Assembly: GCA_022393335.1 (NCBI GenBank)
Contig: JAJEKB010000382.1
Span: 306,922-370,921 of the forward strand
DNA length: 64,000 nt
Direction of reading: 5' to 3'
DNA from: Macrotrachela quadricornifera
Lineage: Eukaryota; Rotifera; Eurotatoria; Philodinida; Philodinidae
Shown here: positions 1 through 12,700 of the stretch, in pieces
Layout: each line of letters begins with the position of its first letter
Position numbering within the stretch: position 1 is the stretch's first letter
Translations under genes and position numbers: made by a program
The notes under the pieces: generated by a model
Database searches by the model: none
What the model saw: the letters and a program-made list of their open reading frames with translations, nothing else
Told to the model about the DNA's origin: nothing

Positions 1-173
1 CCGATGCTCATGTCGTAAAAATTCGAAATGGTGATGATAATATTGAATTAGACGGCGATGAGTATAAAAATGGAAGAGTTAAAAAGAAATTACGAGTTCG
101 AGGCGATATATACGTTAGTGGTTGTTGGGATAAAAAAACTGACTCGACTATTTGTGTCTTCAAAATGGTGTAA
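1..173 (+). CDS. C-terminal end of an unidentified protein (partial, enters from the left edge)
   Basis: An open frame runs from base 3 to a TAA stop at 171-173 and gives 56 residues. It has no start codon within the window, so it is the last exon, or part of it, of a gene that begins to the left. The peptide is charged, with a DGDEYKNGRVKKKLRVRGD stretch followed by a short Cys/Trp segment (SGCWDKK) and the ending CVFKMV. It looks like a beta-rich domain end, but I do not recognise the family. An AATAAA polyadenylation-type hexamer lies at 249-254, about 75 bases after the stop, which supports a real 3' end. A longer methionine-initiated frame at 58-249 overlaps it in another frame and has no coding features. 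Confidence 0.45.
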   Translation, partial: DAHVVKIRNGDDNIELDGDEYKNGRVKKKLRVRGDIYVSGCWDKKTDSTICVFKMV

Positions 174-3100
174 AAGAAATGTTATTCAATTATTATTGAT
201 TAGGTGTTGTTTATTAAATTATTTATTTCCACAACAAGAATCTTTATAAATAAAAGAAATTATTTCTTGTATACCTGTTGAACAATAATGAGTATTTTTA
301 AATAACACAGTATATTCTTTTAATATATATAAATAAAACGAAATACCGAAGATGTATTTTTCTAATAGAATGAGAATCTGTAAAAGATCAAGCTCTTTAG
401 ACTATGTCCTTTTTTTAAATATTCGTATGAAGAAGCACCAATATCATCATCATCATTATTATTATCGACGAACATCTATATTTTCAATTTGTAAAAGACC
501 AAGAATACTCAAAAAAAAAGTTTAAATTCAAATCAGTGTTAATTATTTTTCACATCTCAACAATAAGATAATGAAAGTATTCATTTAATCTTAGATTTTA
601 AATTTTGCCAACAATCATTTTATATAATGATGAATGAATTTTTAAATAAATATCAATGTCAAACAAATGAACAAGAATCTTTTTTTAAGATAGCTATTTG
701 AATGAGGAATCAATATATCTCTGACATTGATTGTGAAAATTGATGTAATTTACATATGCAGTTTTTATTTTTAATCGTGCATTTAGTATAGCGAGAACAA
801 AGAAATGAGGAGCTTTACTTTTTTTGAATTTAGTTATTTGTCAAAGAATTTCTGATATTATTGAAGCTATTAGGAGAGGACGCATGAGACTACTATTTCA
901 AATAGTAGGAATTGGTGGCCAAAAAATTTTAGATTTTTAGATAAGTTACCTATTTTGAAACAGCATTAAAAGTTAGCTAGAAACTTAAATTTTTACAACT
1001 TTTGCGCAAAAACTTCTAATATTTAAAGAAAAACTTATTGGGATCAAAAACGTTGATATGTCAAAAATCATGGATTTTTATTCACTTTGTTCTTTGAAAT
1101 TTTTGATTGCAAAACCTTGATATGTGAAAAAAACGTTCGAAATACATTTTCTAAATCGAATTGAAATCAACACAAATTAACAGGATCATGTCAGCTGAAA
1201 ACAATGTTTAAAATAAAATTTTGAATTTGCTAAATTTTCTTTGGGCTATTTTTTGTTCACGTACAATTCAAATACAAGTTAACATTTGAAATCAATTTCA
1301 CGATATTGAAAATTAAAGTTCTGTTTAATAATACGCTACAACTGAGTTGGCTAAGCTGATCAATTTGTGAAATGTAGATCTAAAAATGAGTACTCTATGT
1401 GTTCATTTCTCTTCTATTTATTTAGAAAATCCTTCATAGAATCTTTTAAGGAATCTAATTAATCATCCACAAAAACCTAAGAAAGTTTTGCAATGTATAA
1501 CCAAAAAGCATTCTCAGTTAGAAATTATTGAAATCTTGGAAAGATCTTGCATTTTCGTGACTACACGCTTCTATTAGGATTTTAACCATTTTCTCGGTAA
1601 AAAGGTGAGTAAATTCTTATTGGATCTATCTACGATCTAGTCCGTAAATATCAAAAATTTTCGACAAGAAATGGACACTTGAGGTATGATAACGGTAACA
1701 AAAATTCAAAGTCGATATATTCCTCATATCTGAAACATGTTTTGTCCATCTCACTTCTTGTTGAAAATCAAACCCCAATCAAGAAGCATCCAAAACAAAA
1801 CTGATAATTCATAACGAATTTAGAAATATCATTAACTATGGCTCTAATTAATAGTTTCAGTTTGGATGAACTCTTTCTGAGTAGTCACAACACTCAATGA
1901 TTCATGTAGGGGAGGAAAGTTTCGTTACGTTACCAAGTAACGAGTGACAGAAAAGTTACCTAGTAACGTAACTAGTCGGTAACGGTAACTTCTCTCCTTT
2001 AGATTCTTGATGAATTGTTGAACAGCAAAGTAGTATTTCTTTGCGCATAGAAAAAAAAAACTTCTTCTATTTGCTCTCACATGTTAACGGAGAAAAATGC
2101 TTACCTCACAACACTCACATGGCCTGCGCATGTTACAAGAGAGGAATAACCTGAGAAAGACTTGAAAGAAAAGGAGAAAAAAATGAATGTTGATATCAGA
2201 CACAGTTATAGAACAGCAAAATTATCATTATAAGCAACCCGAAGGACAAAACTATAGTGGTAATAAATCAGCGTACGTTGACGAAAATGAATAAATAAAT
2301 AAAATTATTGGTCTGTATTTTTCTTACATTCACTCGACGTTAAATATACATACATCTCTGCTCCTATTCTAGTGCATTCTAGTATCATGAGCGCTGCAAA
2401 AATAGAACATTATTGGTCTCAATATGCACAACGGCTACGACTAAAAATAACAATTTACTTTTCGGTATTGTAGTTGTTTTAGTTAATAATGTCACAAAAT
2501 TGTTTTATGAGTTTTACCGATATGTCTTAGAAAGGAATTTTACAGTGAGACAAGGCGAAGTTATAAGGCAAATATACTCATTTTTCGCTTTGTCTCTGTT
2601 CCCATGGTGTCTAGAAAAACACTTGCGTCTCCTTAACATGATAAAGATGAAAATGAAATAGTGTTGTCTTTTGGCAACTATGTTGTTAGATTGCGAACAA
2701 GTCATCATTCTTAATGTATGCAATCAAATTGATGATATTCTACTATCAGCCAACTTGAAACTTGATAGTAAAGTTTTAACTTGGACAGTATTGTAAAATT
2801 TAAATAAGTCGTTGATATTAATCAATAAATAGAAAGTATCGCTGTTTTTTCGGATATGCTATGTTCTATACTCTAATACTGACTCTTCTTTAGTAAGGAT
2901 TAACGTTATATTAATATAATGATCGCTTCCACTTTCATCTTGCTTTTCATCCGATTTGAGTTAAACATGTTGAGCAAATTCCGTCATCAAATCTTGTTTT
3001 ACAAAATTACTTTCTTTTATGTTTTTCCATAATTTTTACTCTTCTAGTTTCTTTAACCTGACTCTACCTTGCCCTACCATACCCTCACCTTGACCCTACA

Positions 3101-4646
3101 TTAAAGACGATCAAGAGAAGTTAACAATCATTTGAAACTGAAATTTGCTCTAAATTAGAAACTTTTCATTTTAAGATTTTTGACTCAGCTTTTAACAGGC
3201 TGTCGAAAACTCTCGATAAACACGTACTAATCCTCAATCCATGTTTTCATTATATAAATAGTAGAAGAAAAAAAAAGTTATATGAATTTTGTCCAATGTT
3301 AGGTTGATGTAATTTCATGTAAAAATAGATATTACAGGAAGAAGTTAGCTAACTGTGTATGGTTTTATCGAGTTTCTTCAATTTCTAATATTCAGATATT
3401 AGTCAGTACTACTACTTACAATTTAGACCTGATTATAGACAAGTTTGTTGTTTAAAATTATATGATCAATATCTGTAACAATTTCATAATTTTTGTTGAA
3501 CGTTAATCTGCTGTTTCTGAAGGGGAAATATCGTTAACTCTCCAGTCGTTTTTGAATCGAGTATGTTCTCAAATCATACACATCAGCTAGCTATTTAGCG
3601 CTCTAGAATTGTTTGTTGTTCGATATTTACTAAACAGAGATATACAAATATTACTGTTATTAGTATTGTTGTAGTAATGTTCAACTTTCTGATATCTTTA
3701 CTAAACATACACCTATCGAACGCAAATTTTGAAAATAAATCAATGTTTTTTGGAAGAGATGTGTATCTATTTGATACTAACACACATGTATTCACTTGAT
3801 AATTAGTATGTATTGAAATGTCACTTCATTTGTCGATGCTTGAATTAGTTTTCTCGAAACTATTTCGTTTCGAAATGCAGTTGATAGCATTTGCCGTTTT
3901 ATAGGACCTATCCACAATAATAAGAGAGACTATAGACGACGGTTAATTATCAATGTATATGTTTCACTCGATGATACACCTTCTAAATATTTTTTTGTAC
4001 ATCATGTGCATTATTGTTTTTCATCCAAATCAGTACAAAATTTTCACTTTTTGTCAAATTGAACTATCGATGATTCTAAGTGAATGGCATATTGAAATCT
4101 AAAGATAGATTGTATTTCAGTTAGTTAATTATACATTCAAGATGTCAATATCTTGACGATAAGCCCACTATAACAATAGAACATGTGCTGTAGTAGAAGG
4201 CATGTAATTTCAACTTTCTAATTAAAGTAATGACAAATGAAGAGAAAGTTTGACACATACATGCTTATAAAGTGAATACAGACTGAATATATTAGATGAA
4301 TAAATAGATATTTACATTTTTACATAACGTTCAAAATTTGTGATCTTAATCAGTATTGAGGACTTTATTTGTAATACAAGTTTAAATCGGATTGGAACAT
4401 GTTTAATAAAGACATTAAGAAAATTAGTACATCACTACAACCATACTAATAATAATAGTAATCGCATGTCTCTGCTTAGAAATTTTGAAAAATCAAACTA
4501 TTCTATTGATAGAGTATTTAAAAACTCACCAAGTTCTATCGATTGCAGATATTTTGAATTCAAAAGCAAGTAGACAATTAGAAAGATTCCCTCATCAATG
4601 TAATACCTTCAAGACATGTAAGATGATAATATGAATCTGTCTTTAG
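174..4646. other. Gene-poor AT-rich stretch, no supported gene
   Basis: About 4.5 kb in which I see no convincing exon. The longest open frames (2413-2661 and its antisense, 3595-3795, 4340-4573) have biased composition, lack recognisable domains and lie in mutually overlapping frames. The only structured elements noted are the hairpin at 1924-1972 and small palindromes such as one near 889-905. Part of the segment just before 4647 should contain the first exon of the rhamnosidase gene, which I could not identify. Confidence 0.5.
1924..1972. repeat. GTTAC/GTAAC hairpin
   Basis: Arm 1924-1941 and arm 1955-1972 are inverted copies that match at 16 of 18 positions, separated by a 13-base loop. 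Both arms are built from GTTACGTTAC-type units, and a further GGTAAC pair follows at about 1978-1988. The structure is not inside any gene I can see. It could be the end of a decayed transposon or a simple chance palindrome array. Function unknown. Confidence 0.5.
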
Positions 4647-7381
4647 ATACTATTCTTTCTGGTTCTGCTCACCCTCTCACCATTTAAAATTTGGCCAACA
4701 GCATTCAAACCGTACTGTCTACGAACACAAAGTCTCTACGATCCTCTAGGAATCCATATTAAATCACCAATACTTAGCTGGCGATTACAAAGTTCGAATA
4801 GCACTCGAGGCGTGAGTCAAGTAGCTTATCAAATTCGATCTGCACATTATGAGAAAGACTTAGACACGAACCCATTGTGGAATTCCGGAAAAGTTGCATC
4901 AGATTCTACAGGAATAGCTTGGGGAGGACCAACGCTATGGTCTCGAGAAAGAATCTGTTGGCAAGTACGAGTTTGGGATAGTGATGGAGATACAACAGAA
5001 TGGAGTGATATTGCATCGTTTGAAATGGGACTTCTGAATGCACATGAATGGGATCCGGCAGTATGGATTGAGAACAGAGATTATGTAACTGGCAATACAT
5101 CCCTACCTTACTTTGTGAAACGCTTCAAAATCTCAAATGAGATATCAACTGCAAGACTATGGATTGTAGGCTTAGGCCAATTTATCGCAACAATAAATGG
5201 TAAGTCAGTAACAAGCAGTGTTCTTAATCCTGGATATTTTGATTGGAACAAGACTATCGAATATTCAACTTACGATGTTACGGCCATTCTAAAAGATGAT
5301 GATAATGTTCTTGGCGTAGCTCTAGGAAAAGGAATTTATCGAGCTGAAAAGCCACTTGGTGAACGATATTATAAGTTCATGACGATGCCACATCCAATGA
5401 AATTAATTGCACAATTGCAGTTAAACTATACAAATGGAAGTAGTCAGTATATTGTATCAGATTCTAGCTGGTTAACTACTGTTACAGGTCCTTTGCTTGA
5501 ATCTAGCTGGTATGGTGGTGAAGAATATGATGCTCGAAAAGAACTGATTGGCTGGTATACGCCAACATACGATCATTCAACATGGAAGAATGCAGATGTT
5601 TCAAGCATACCAAATCCCAATGCTACTTATCAAGCTCGAGAATCGCCTTCTATTCAATTAATTGAAGAAATGACAGCAATCTCTGTCACAGACCAAGGTA
5701 ATGGTATGTATGTCTTTGACTTTGGAATTAATCATGCCGGTTGGCCAAAGATTAGTATGAGAGGTGCTCGAGGATCAACTGTTACTATGAGACCTGCTGA
5801 GTTACTCAAGTCCGATGGAACGATCAATCAAGTAACCGAAGGAACACCTATATATGATCGTTATACCTTTTCTGGTAACGGCATAGAAACATATATTCCA
5901 AGTTTTAGGTATGCTTATTTGTTTTCTTTTCAAAGAATCTAGCTATTGAACTTTCTAGATATCACGGTTTTCGATACTTGCAAGTCGAAAATTTGACATA
6001 TACACCGCAAGTCACTGATCTGAAAAGCTATGCAATGCGTGTAAACAACGACATAGCAGGCACATTCAATAGTTCCATTGAGCTCCTGAATAGTATTCAC
6101 AGAATTGTCAATCGAGCTGTACAGAGTAATATGTTTTCTATATTTACTGACTGCCCTCATCGAGAGAAACTTGGTTGGCTTGAACAGACTCATCTCGTCT
6201 TCCCAGCTATTCAACATTTTTTCGATGTACAAGCCCATGGTCGTTCAATCGTTCGCCGCATAGCTGAAGCGCAGCTGAATAATGGAATGGTTCCTACAAC
6301 AGCTCCTGAATATCCAATTTTCGATGGTGCTTACCGAGATGAACCAAATTGGGGAAACAGTATTATTCTTTTACCATTATATCTTTATCAATCGTATGGA
6401 GACAAAATTTTACTGGAAGAATTCTATCCCAATATGGTCTCATGGGTTGAGTATTTGACTTCGAAAGCAAAGAATAATATTGTATCCTATGGCCTAGGAG
6501 ATTGGTCTGCCATCGATCAATCAACTCCAGTTGAAGTTACTGGAACGTACGGATATTGGATGTCTGCTAATGGACTTGCAACGATTGCATACGCTTTGAA
6601 TAAAATAGCTGATGCTCAGAAATATGCAGAGTTGGCATTAAATATTTCTTTCGCTTTTCATACGACTTATTTCAATGTGACTGCTCATACCTACGCCACA
6701 GGAAGTCAAGCCGCTGATGTTTTTGCGCTGGAAATGGGTGCAGTACCACTCACAGAACAACAAAACGTTATTCAACATCTTATTAAAGATATCCGTCGAC
6801 GCAATAATCATACTTCTGCTGGTGAGGTTTCTTTGCCATCCTGGTTTCGAATGCTAAGTTTGTACGGTCATGATGATGTAATCTACGACTTTCTCTCTCG
6901 CACAGATAGCCCAAGTTATGGTTACGCTATTATTCATGGCGCAACGTCTCTTACAGAAGATTGGGATGGTCCTGCACCGTCTAGAGGTGAACCATTGTCT
7001 AGTCAAAACCATTTCATGTTTGGTGCAGTGGATGAGTGGTTAATGCGTTCTCTTGCAGGTATACAACAAGCTACCAATTCTATAAACTATCGCGTTTTAA
7101 ATATTAAGCCTGCTATTGTTGGTAATATAAGTCATGTTAAGGCAAGTTATAGGACTACCAGAGGATGGATTGAAACTCAATGGGATCGAGTTGGAACGAT
7201 TTTTATACTAAAAGTTAACATTCCTCATGGATCAATTGCAAAAATTTATATGCCGGGAATGAATGCAACGTCGGATTGTGCTACATTGATTCAGGTTGAA
7301 ACGGCAAAAGCTATGACCGTGTTCACAATTGAAAGTGGAAGTTATGCGTTTCAATCAATTATTGATATGAATACAAGATAG
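4647..7381 (+). CDS. Bacterial-type alpha-L-rhamnosidase (GH78), one 50-bp intron, start unresolved
   Basis: Exons 4647-5908 and 5959-7381 are joined across a GT-AG intron of 50 bp, giving about 894 codons, the usual GH78 length. The N-terminal region has the family signature YDPLGIHIKSPILSWRLQ (4731-4784), then beta-sandwich domains with a WGxxxWSRERICWQVRVWDSDG-like pattern, then the (alpha/alpha)6 catalytic barrel. The barrel motif DCPHREKLGWLEQ begins at 6149; its Asp (6149-6151) and Glu (6164-6166) match the catalytic Asp and general acid of GH78 enzymes. A second conserved Glu, in SLTEDWDG (6956-6958), is the likely base side. The enzyme should cleave terminal L-rhamnose from plant or microbial glycans. 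The frame opens at 4647 right after a CTTTAG acceptor, with a hydrophobic LFFLVLLTLSP segment like a signal peptide, but no in-frame ATG precedes 5023. The family is mainly bacterial and fungal, so horizontal acquisition followed by intron gain is inferred. Confidence 0.85.
5909..5958 (+). other. Short spliceosomal intron in the rhamnosidase gene
   Basis: GTATGC donor and TTTCTAG acceptor. Removal joins IPSFR to YHGFRYLQVEN, restoring the highly conserved FRYHGFRY-type GH78 block. Without splicing the frame meets a stop at 5940-5942. Its 50-bp length equals that of the introns in the conserved animal genes of the window, so the gene is adapted to the host splicing machinery. Confidence 0.85.
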
Positions 7382-9744
7382 AATTTTGTACATGCAGTTG
7401 TTTAATAATTCGGATAGTTCTCAAATATAACAATGTCCATTGCAAAGGAGAATATAAATGAAATAAATGATGTTAAACATTAACATTAATTGTAAAACAA
7501 TTTTCAACTTTCAAAAACGAACTATCTCGTATATTGATTCGCCCTGTAGATAAGGAACAACCGAGACGCATACATCATCAATTTGTTTTGCTAGATCTAT
7601 AAACTAAAAATAATTTATAACTTGGATAGTTCAAAAGTCCCTACAAGTATGTTCTTTTTAATAGTTTTTATAAAGAACCTGAATTTCAAGAGTCAGAATT
7701 GTGACATATTTCAATCGAACTAAGTAGCCAATCCTATCATCCTCACCCTCAAGATGATATATTAAAATCGTCCTTGAGCGAAGCAAACTTTATGAAACAA
7801 AAATGACTCGAATCTGAGTTCATCTTTCTATATTACTGCACCCCTCAAACTACGAACAGAATAACATTCGAAAAAACAATTTAAAGGTTTATATTCAATT
7901 CAAAAAAAAATTTGCAGTTTAGGAAAAAAGAAACGATAAGCTTCATTATGTTTTCACCAAATAAGCTAATCTTTTTGCTAGTAGAGAGTTGTTCTAAATT
8001 CTTTTCTGTAGGAAAAAGTGTAATAATTACTACTGAAGATAAATGACACCTCTAATTAATTTATCAAATTGGTCTTTATACTTGCATTATATTTTAGATG
8101 TGTGTCTCATTACTGAGTTTATTCTGCCAGAGAGTAAATCAAGAATAAAGAGGACTGCTTGAGAAAGAAAAACATACATGTGTCTAATTGAGGACCAAAA
8201 CTAGTTCTTAGAAACTAAAATCGATTATCTAGTATTTATAAAAATGAATTGGTGTAAAATTGGTGAGCAAAATGGTTATGTTTTACTAAATCTGCATTAA
8301 TTCATGTTCATAAAATCTGATTGACGGATTCAATTTGTGAGTAAACTAGAACTATTTCATCATGCATTTCAGATTCACCTTCATATTATCTTCATATGAT
8401 TCATTTAATAGAATTGAAAGGATCAATCTGTGAGTCAGTCGGTGATATTTTTTCATACGCCACTCTCGAATCTTTGTTCATTGCAACTACCATTTTCTAT
8501 TGTGTAGTCCATTTCTCGACATTCGCTTTCATACAAGTTTACAAAAACTTTTCTGGATGAGGCATCCGATTTGCAACGGATGCCATCTGAATTTGCTAAT
8601 TAGTTTTAGAAAGTCCAATGAATCTAAAAGATCTGTAAACTTTCTTTGAAAAACTCTTGTCTTTCAAGCCCCGGGAATTTTATCTAAGACTGTCGTTAAT
8701 ATCTCTTCTATACCACGCCCTCAAGATATTGACTCCACCACTGAATGAGTTTTTCACAATGATACCACTACGTACATCTAATACCTGATAAAGCCATTAT
8801 ACGAAGAATCGATAGTTATTGCCTAGAAGAAACCCAGGTGCCTCTTTTGCAAATATACCCTCTATAACAATTAACTTCAAAATTTCCTGGTTTTTATTGA
8901 ATATCACATTAATATTTTCTAACTAGTTGTCATAGATGAATAGCCAAAATACCATTGATATGTAGTTCAGAATGAAAAATTTGAGTATTTTTGATAAGAT
9001 CTCCAGATATATAAAAAATGTGAATCACGACTTTATGTTCGAATTCTTCACCTTCAATAGCTTCTAGCACGTTTTACAGAACAACGTACGATATAGCAAG
9101 TTACTTGGGCAGATCAAGATGGTTCATTAATTAGTTTGAATAATATAGAAGACCAAAAAGAGGATGGACAAATAGCAAACAAAGAAATAATATGAGTTTG
9201 AAAAGAACTGAAAGTACTCAAATATTAAAAGGTTCGAAAATAAAACATCAATTATGAGAATGTAAACGCTTTCATATGATAAGTTTCACCAATTCCAGGT
9301 ACTATATTTTTATTTTCATTTTTAACAACATCATATTAATGTGTAACGATGTTTTTTTTTACTTGATAAAGTTTGCAAAAAACAGACAATTTTAACAGTA
9401 CGTCTTATATTTTAAATTTCTCTGTTAGAAACTTAAAAACTATCGTAGAACAATATTGACATGTTTTAATGTGTGGATAATTTTCAAAAATCAATTGGTA
9501 TCCAGAATAAAAGGGTATAGAAGTTCATGCATTCAATTGTCCCATGATCACTGCATAAATTTAAATTTATTACTTGAAATGAAGAACTAAAGAAGAAGCT
9601 TCACATGAATATTATTTACGAATGAACTGAATGAGATTAATCGCAAGTGATCGACATAATCATATCGAAAAATTTCAAAATATCTTCATAGAACAAGTTC
9701 AAATAAGTCATAATAGTATTGATAGTTTGACGAAGGCCATCCAT
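7382..9744. other. Intergenic AT-rich stretch, nothing supported
   Basis: About 2.4 kb between the rhamnosidase stop and the 3' end of the minus-strand LamG gene. No open frame of useful length on either strand and no strong repeat seen by eye. Convergent 3' ends on both sides make promoter content unlikely. Confidence 0.5.
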
Positions 9745-12700
9745 TTATCCCAACGCAAACGTATCTGATATTTCACTAGCTGTACGAGCAAAGCGATAGA
9801 ACAATAGTCCATCAATACATCCAGAATAGTAAAGCCCACCAATGGACTCAATGCCGCCAATTTGAAAAAAAGTTGGTATTCCCTGATAAGGTCCATGACC
9901 ATTTCCTGACTTGTCGAGAGTTCCATTGAGATAGAGTGCAATCGTTCCCGCTGTGTTATTATAAACATAAGCTAAATGAGACCAAACATTGATCAATATA
10001 TTTTGAGAACCTGTTTCCGTATCGGATCGAAATCGAAAAGTCATCGGACCAGGATTACCGATCGAGACACGCATACATTGATATGAGTATGACGATGCAC
10101 ATTGAGCAAGAATGGCATGCTCGAGACCATCAGTGACAACAGTTGGTTTAATCCAAACTTCGATCGAGAACGATGTACCGCGTAACTCAATATGAGGTGT
10201 CTGATCAATATAGACCAATTGACTCAGTGAGCTATTTAGATTCAGACATTTCCCACAACCATTTCGACCCAATCCATATGTTATATTATTCTGACCTGTG
10301 CCATTATAGATAAGAAAACGATCATTTAAGTTTCCTTCAAAATCCCATGCAATAGTTGGAGCTACGACAAAAAAGTAGCAAAAAAACGAAATAAATACTA
10401 TACACAATTGGACAAATATAATTCATACCTCGTCCTGCTGGTGTTGTTATGTTAACACAAGTGCTGGTAGTCGATACCAATGTCGAGTAGCTTGTGACCT
10501 CTGTAACAATTTGCTGTGTCGTCACTTTGGTAAACTCAGAAACTAAAATGTACGAATGAATTAACGAAAAATCCTCCTTGATCTATGTAAGTTTACGTTT
10601 CTCTCGAGTGTTTTCATGAATGAAAGACTTTATTATTCTCCCTCTTTCTTTCATTATTCATCGATTTTATTCAACAAGACAACAATAGCTAACTATTGAA
10701 TAGACTACAAATATAAAATTATTCGACTTCTAAAGCAAATAGCATTTATCTGATGTCGATTCACAATATCTTATAGACTGAAAGAATATGGAATATTATT
10801 AAAATGTAAAACTAATGCGGAATAATTATGCATATTCTTGTCTAATATCTGCCACATTGGTCTCGAATTCTTTCACAGAGATAGAGAAATACAAAGCTGT
10901 TCCATCAGATCAAAATAGTTCTCTTAATGATGACACATCATGGTCATATTGACCCAAAAACTAGTACACAGGAGACTAGTGGTCTTACAGCAATTTTCAA
11001 ACAGTCATATCGATCAAATGAGTTTCTGTTTCTGTAACTAATACTCTTAGTCTGGGAAAAAGGTCATAAAAACGGTAAATATTATACTACTATTTCTCAA
11101 AGCTAGTTAAATGATTGCTTAACCAATAGGCTATAAGAATAGTTTGCCATATTTCCAACAGTAGAGTGTAATTTCGCGACAAATCATCTCTCTTCGAAGA
11201 TTTAGTCAAACATTATTTTGAATAACACTTTATCAAATACTACAGAAGTCACTTTTCAACTTCTGACAAAGTACTTATTCGCGTTCTAGCAATGAGAAAA
11301 TATTAATAGTCGTAATTTAACGATTTACTCATATCAAAAATTTGGTAAAATCTCTGTTTGATTGTGAACAAACGTTTGAAATATAGCTCTTATGTCAAAT
11401 AAAAATGTTTTCAGTGGAAGACACAAAAAAACATTAAAAAAAGATGGTCCATTTAGACCTGTCTTATGTACCATTTGGTGTGCCTGGATACCATTATTAT
11501 TCGACAAGATGCTTTGGAATCAGTTATTTGAAGAAAATCTAGACAAGTATGGTTCAGACTCTTTATACTCGGAGGAAAATACACTGTACCCTACATCCCT
11601 CTTATTAAATATTGGGAAGTGGTATGAGCATTGTGTTCACAGTCAAGTATTGAAATGATGTTGAAGAAAAATGTATTCATTGACGAACAATCAGGTTTTA
11701 CTCCACAATATAAATTACAAACTATAATTCTAATTCTATGTGAAGATCTGCGACTCACTTCAGTCGTATGTAACAGATCCATTCTTGTTATATTTATTGA
11801 TTTTCTGCCAGCTTTCGATAGACTTTATCATCTGCCTTTCATTGCTAACCTTATTGAACTTGAAATGCCATTACCTCTTGTATGTTGAATATATCAATGG
11901 CTACAAGAGAAGACAATAATAATACATCATGGTAACTCGTATTCAAAAAGAATTAAAATATTTTTAGGAGCACTGCAACAGTTAGTCTTAGCAGCTACAC
12001 TATTTCGTCTTTACATTCATTTTTTACCTAAAGTACTTGCTTGTTTCTCTTTTCATCTATTTACTACTATTGCTCCATTAATTCCAAAAAGGTCAATTGA
12101 AAAGAAAATATTGTTGAGTTAGAAAAACATGCAAAAAGTAGCTATAAAGCTGTTAGAAAATTTTTCTAAAAATTTCCTATTACTAATAAACGTAAAAATA
12201 AAGAAAGTGATGTTAGTGCATAATACTATTTCACCATGATATCTAAATGTATATTATGAGAAAGAAAAAGTAAAGTTCGTTTGATCCTTCAAGTATCTAG
12301 CTATCGAAATAAGTACGAAAATTGGTTGGAACCCCTTCATAATAAAAAAAAGAATAATTAAAATATGGAATACAAGTAGCGTGGATCAAGGCGATCCACT
12401 AGGTCCCTTGACTGTAGTTTTTCCACTATCATATTAGAACAACATCGCGGTGTGCCACGCGCATTCTAGCATATCTATGATAACTTCAAATCTATCCGAA
12501 CAACCCCATCTTTCACCCGAATAATAGGGGCAATATTGAGGGCCCATTGCGCCACTTCTATCGCAGCCAGCCCAACTACCTGTTTTTCCACTATTATCCA
12601 GGAACAACACCATGGTGTTCGGGGCGCATTGTAGCAAATCTATGATAACCCCAAATATACCCGAATAACCCCATCTTTCACCCGAGTAATAGTGGCAATA

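Noticed and set aside
4812..5942. GTG-initiated frame as the start of the rhamnosidase
   Set aside because: The coding similarity continues upstream to 4647 (YDPLGI block) and this is a eukaryotic gene, so GTG at 4812 is not a start. The end at 5942 lies inside the intron.
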